Positions 61,385-64,000 of a DNA stretch of 64,000 nt are shown here, piece by piece. Where the stretch lies: positions 186,001-250,000 of the forward strand of contig NZ_FVZB01000006.1 of NCBI RefSeq assembly GCF_900166655.1, read 5' to 3'. Position 1 is the stretch's first letter. Each line of letters opens with the position of its first letter. The DNA comes from Halobacillus hunanensis (GTDB lineage Bacteria; Bacillota; Bacilli; Bacillales; Halobacillaceae). The translations under genes and the position numbers were made by a program. The notes below the pieces were generated by a model. That model made no database searches and had not been told where the DNA came from. It saw only the letters and a program-made list of their open reading frames with translations.

Positions 61385-64000
61385 TTATTTATATCTAGGG
61401 ATCTCTAATTTTATACTATACGACTCCAACATACTATAAACGTTATTCATACGATAAACTTGCTTTGCAGCCCAACCAACATCTGTAGCATATTGGTGAG
61501 AAGGATATCCGTATTTCTCTACAGCATCGGGATTCCAACGCATTTTGTACAGCGTATCCTGCCCACGGTCAACATAACCATTGCCTATAAAGTCAGCTCC
61601 ACCAATAATAGCCTCTTCAGGTGTAAACCAACCGGCTTCATATGCATATTTGGCTCCACATTCTAGTGCACAATTATCATATGCCCCAATACCGTACATA
61701 TTATAAACTGTTTTACCATTATATTCCATTCCTGTTGCTAACCCTGAGTACCCATTACCTGTTTCTAATAATGCATGTGCGATTAAATATACTTCATTTA
61801 CGCCGTAAACCTTACCAGCAGTTACAAAACTTTGAGCTTTGCCTTCTAGAATTCCTTTACCCTCGAGAATTTTATTATTTACTTCATCTACATTAACATT
61901 AGCACTCTCAGATAAGTCTAGAAATTGAAGTTTAGATTGAAAACTATCATCGAAATTATCTGGGTTAAGATAGTACCTTGTATCAGCAGGGCTTGCATCT
62001 ACCCACCCCCCTGCTCCATAGCTAATTTCATACCAATCGTAATTCGTCCCATCTTTCGCTGGTGCTTTTGAGTAGATAGTTACTTTTTGCCCTGAACTAA
62101 CTGTCCCAACTATCCAGTAATTCGTCCCAGGACCTCCTCTAACCCTCCAGCCAGAACCTTTGATAACAGCTTGGCTATCACTCGTGAAATTTAAAGCGTC
62201 TTCTCTTATATAAACTTCGTATCGCTTGTCAGTCTGAGGATTCACACTCATCTGAGCGTTCACCATTTGATCAAGTGTTAAAGAGTATTCTTTATATTTT
62301 TCAGTTATTTCTTTGGTTTCACTAGCTTTATAATTGAATTTAATATCAGCCCGTCCACTTTTTTCGAAATAGATGACTTCTATTAAATGAGAGCCTTTTG
62401 ATATAGGATAATTTTCTTTTTTCCTAATACCGCTATTACTCGTTACCCAAGAATTTATAATTATCTCACCGTCAACTTTTACAATGACTCCATCATCCGC
62501 ACTAACCTGAAAATCATATTGTCCACTTTCAGAAAAGTACTCTAGTTTTTGATAGACTGCTGAGAATTCATTAACAGGAATTTTTTTATGGGGTGAACCT
62601 TCATTCCAATTTAGTTCCAACGACTCTTCTCGAGCTAATTGTGTTAACCCAGTAGCAGACTTTGGTGAATTCGGGTTAATAATATTTGGATAATATTCAG
62701 CTAACCAGTCATCATTCGTGACAAATTCACTCTTATTAAATTTACTCATGGAAAATTCAATATTTGATTCTCCATAATATTCTTTATGTCGAACTTCAAT
62801 CCAATGTATATTGCCATTATCACTATTCTTGATGTTTACTTTTACTTTGTTTTCTTGTTTTGCTGTTTTGGAATCAACGACTACTTTTCCATCAATTAAA
62901 ACTTGAATATCATCGTCAGCTTTTGTGTCTATTAAATATTCACCTGGTTCAAGCCTCTTTGCTGTAATATAGTTGGCTGAATAATTATTACTCGGTACAC
63001 CTAAGGTTGGTGAGCCCAAACCAAGTTTTTCTGAAAAACCTATACCATTTGCTGACTGCAATACTTTCGTTGCTGCTGGTTTTCCCTTAAGATTTGTATT
63101 TGGGTAGTAGCTTACTGACCATTCCCCAAAAGGAACGACATTACTATGAATGAAAGCAGCTCCAGTATTTTCATAATATTGAACTTTAACAGTATTTTGA
63201 CCTGCACTAAGTTCAGTTAATAATGCTTTATAGGATTCACCTGATGAATCATGCCATTCATCAATTATCATATTGTCATTAACTGATACTTTCAGCCCGT
63301 CATCAGCGAATGCATTCACAAAGTACTCTCTATTACCAGATAAATTTTTAATATATTCTACCGAAAACTCATCTCTAGGTAGTTGTGAAAGCGGGCTCGC
63401 TGTTCCCCAGTCAAATGAAACTCTATTCAGCATTTCTTCCTGAGAAGATTTCCCCCCAACGACTAGAGGCATCCCAGATAAGTTTTTATTCGGATAGTAC
63501 AACCCTAACCAACTATCATAAGGAACATCCTCAATTGGTTTTAACAATTTGAAATCTAAACTGCTTGCACCCTCAGATTCCATATACTCAACCCGAATAG
63601 TATGAATGTCTTTCTGGTTACTAGATACATTATCCTTATCCTTGATCATTAAATCTTTGGCTATTTGACTGTTAAAATTCCCAGGTCCCCAACGGTCAAC
63701 AACTAATTTGTCATCAATGTAAACTCTTACACCATCGTCAGCCTTAAGCCTTAAAAGATAAGGACCGGCTTCTATTCTCTGACTAGAAGTATAAAGGGAA
63801 CTAAAATTATCATTCTGAATATCATCAACTGGGCTGCCTTTGTCGAAATCAAAAGAGAGTTTGCGATTTAGATTAGACAACTTTTCTCTGGCTGTAGGCA
63901 TTCCTTCTAGATTAGTATTGTTATAATGAAAAGCAATCCAATCCCCTAGTGGAGCTATATCTGCAACAACCTCAGCCCTTCCACTTTTTTCGGCATAATC
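61385..64000 (-). CDS. PA14-repeat N-acetylglucosaminidase, partial at the right edge
   Basis: At least 871 aa; the frame is open through the window edge, and codons before the first Met at 63901 read DYAEKSGRAEVV and APLGDWIAFHYNNTNLEG, which match the repeat pattern, so the gene starts outside. About four complete PA14-like modules and the end of a fifth, each with an ADDG/ADDD motif (ADDGVRVYIDDKLVVDRW, ADDGLKVSVND, ADDDIQVLIDGK, ADDGVIVKVDGE). Then an SH3b module (SGWRVRGGPGTNYWIVGTV) and a C-terminal GH73-type glucosaminidase (AHALLETGNGYSGLATG, YNMYGIGAYDNCALECG). Secreted wall hydrolase, LytD-like, with sugar-binding repeats, suited to a decorated wall. Continues beyond the window. Confidence 0.9.
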   Translation of the reverse strand, partial: DYAEKSGRAEVVADIAPLGDWIAFHYNNTNLEGMPTAREKLSNLNRKLSFDFDKGSPVDDIQNDNFSSLYTSSQRIEAGPYLLRLKADDGVRVYIDDKLVVDRWGPGNFNSQIAKDLMIKDKDNVSSNQKDIHTIRVEYMESEGASSLDFKLLKPIEDVPYDSWLGLYYPNKNLSGMPLVVGGKSSQEEMLNRVSFDWGTASPLSQLPRDEFSVEYIKNLSGNREYFVNAFADDGLKVSVNDNMIIDEWHDSSGESYKALLTELSAGQNTVKVQYYENTGAAFIHSNVVPFGEWSVSYYPNTNLKGKPAATKVLQSANGIGFSEKLGLGSPTLGVPSNNYSANYITAKRLEPGEYLIDTKADDDIQVLIDGKVVVDSKTAKQENKVKVNIKNSDNGNIHWIEVRHKEYYGESNIEFSMSKFNKSEFVTNDDWLAEYYPNIINPNSPKSATGLTQLAREESLELNWNEGSPHKKIPVNEFSAVYQKLEYFSESGQYDFQVSADDGVIVKVDGEIIINSWVTSNSGIRKKENYPISKGSHLIEVIYFEKSGRADIKFNYKASETKEITEKYKEYSLTLDQMVNAQMSVNPQTDKRYEVYIREDALNFTSDSQAVIKGSGWRVRGGPGTNYWIVGTVSSGQKVTIYSKAPAKDGTNYDWYEISYGAGGWVDASPADTRYYLNPDNFDDSFQSKLQFLDLSESANVNVDEVNNKILEGKGILEGKAQSFVTAGKVYGVNEVYLIAHALLETGNGYSGLATGMEYNGKTVYNMYGIGAYDNCALECGAKYAYEAGWFTPEEAIIGGADFIGNGYVDRGQDTLYKMRWNPDAVEKYGYPSHQYATDVGWAAKQVYRMNNVYSMLESYSIKLEIPRYK

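Noticed and set aside
1-64000. tRNA or rRNA genes
   Set aside because: No cloverleaf with a terminal CCA-type stem or rRNA-like conserved block was found by eye; a covariance scan would be needed to exclude them fully.

Overview
The window is a chromosomal segment of a low-to-moderate GC, flagellated Gram-positive rod of the Bacillaceae, probably a halotolerant genus close to Halobacillus (the genus is an inference from protein style and gene order). The backbone follows the Bacillus subtilis order minJ-ctpB / ftsXE-cccB / prfB-secA-hpf / fliT-fliS-fliD-flaG / hag-csrA-fliW-yviE-flgL-flgK-flgN-flgM-yvyF / comFC-comFA / degV-degU-degS / yvyE-lytR / tag genes. Most genes lie on the minus strand. 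swrA (next to minJ-ctpB) and comFB (between comFA and comFC) are absent.

Layout: 0.06-1.55 kb, a complete IS3-family (IS150-like) element inserted into the loop of an intrinsic terminator. 1.6-2.6 kb, a Fur-controlled siderophore ABC ATPase. 2.7-10.4 kb, minJ, ctpB, a DUF421 membrane protein, a nitronate-monooxygenase-like flavoenzyme, a D-Ala-D-Ala carboxypeptidase and a coiled-coil M23 hydrolase. 10.4-19.2 kb, ftsXE, cytochrome c551, galU, prfB (with its +1 frameshift), secA, a small Cys-pair protein and hpf with a sigma-B-like promoter. 19.3-22.8 kb, the fliD operon behind a sigma-D promoter. 22.9-29.8 kb, an accessory block that splits flaG from hag: an ABC importer, a decayed IS1182-type transposase, an orphan gene and a glycosyltransferase beside flagellin. 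29.9-35.8 kb, the hag and flgM operons with sigma-D promoters and CsrA-site candidates. 35.9-41.3 kb, competence genes, degV and degU/degS, with a 21-bp periodic array upstream of degV. 41.4-46.2 kb, yvyE, an LCP ligase, an amino acid permease and a zinc-ribbon membrane protein. 46.4-48.5 kb, a candidate c-di-GMP-I riboswitch in front of a tiny sinI-like gene, a DUF2187 gene and a BY-kinase/modulator pair. 48.7-64 kb, wall teichoic acid genes (tagO, a GT4 gene, tagA, tagH, tagG, a tagF-like gene), two large GT2 proteins, an acyltransferase and a PA14-repeat glucosaminidase that runs off the right edge.

The main theme is the switch between motility and wall/biofilm life: sigma-D/FlgM, the CsrA-FliW-Hag circuit, DegS-DegU, a c-di-GMP-sensing leader on a SinI-type antirepressor, a bacterial tyrosine kinase, and the teichoic acid machinery. 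The most novel-looking items are the riboswitch-sinI unit, the accessory block with a glycosyltransferase behind hag and an unassigned orphan, and the 21-bp periodic array.
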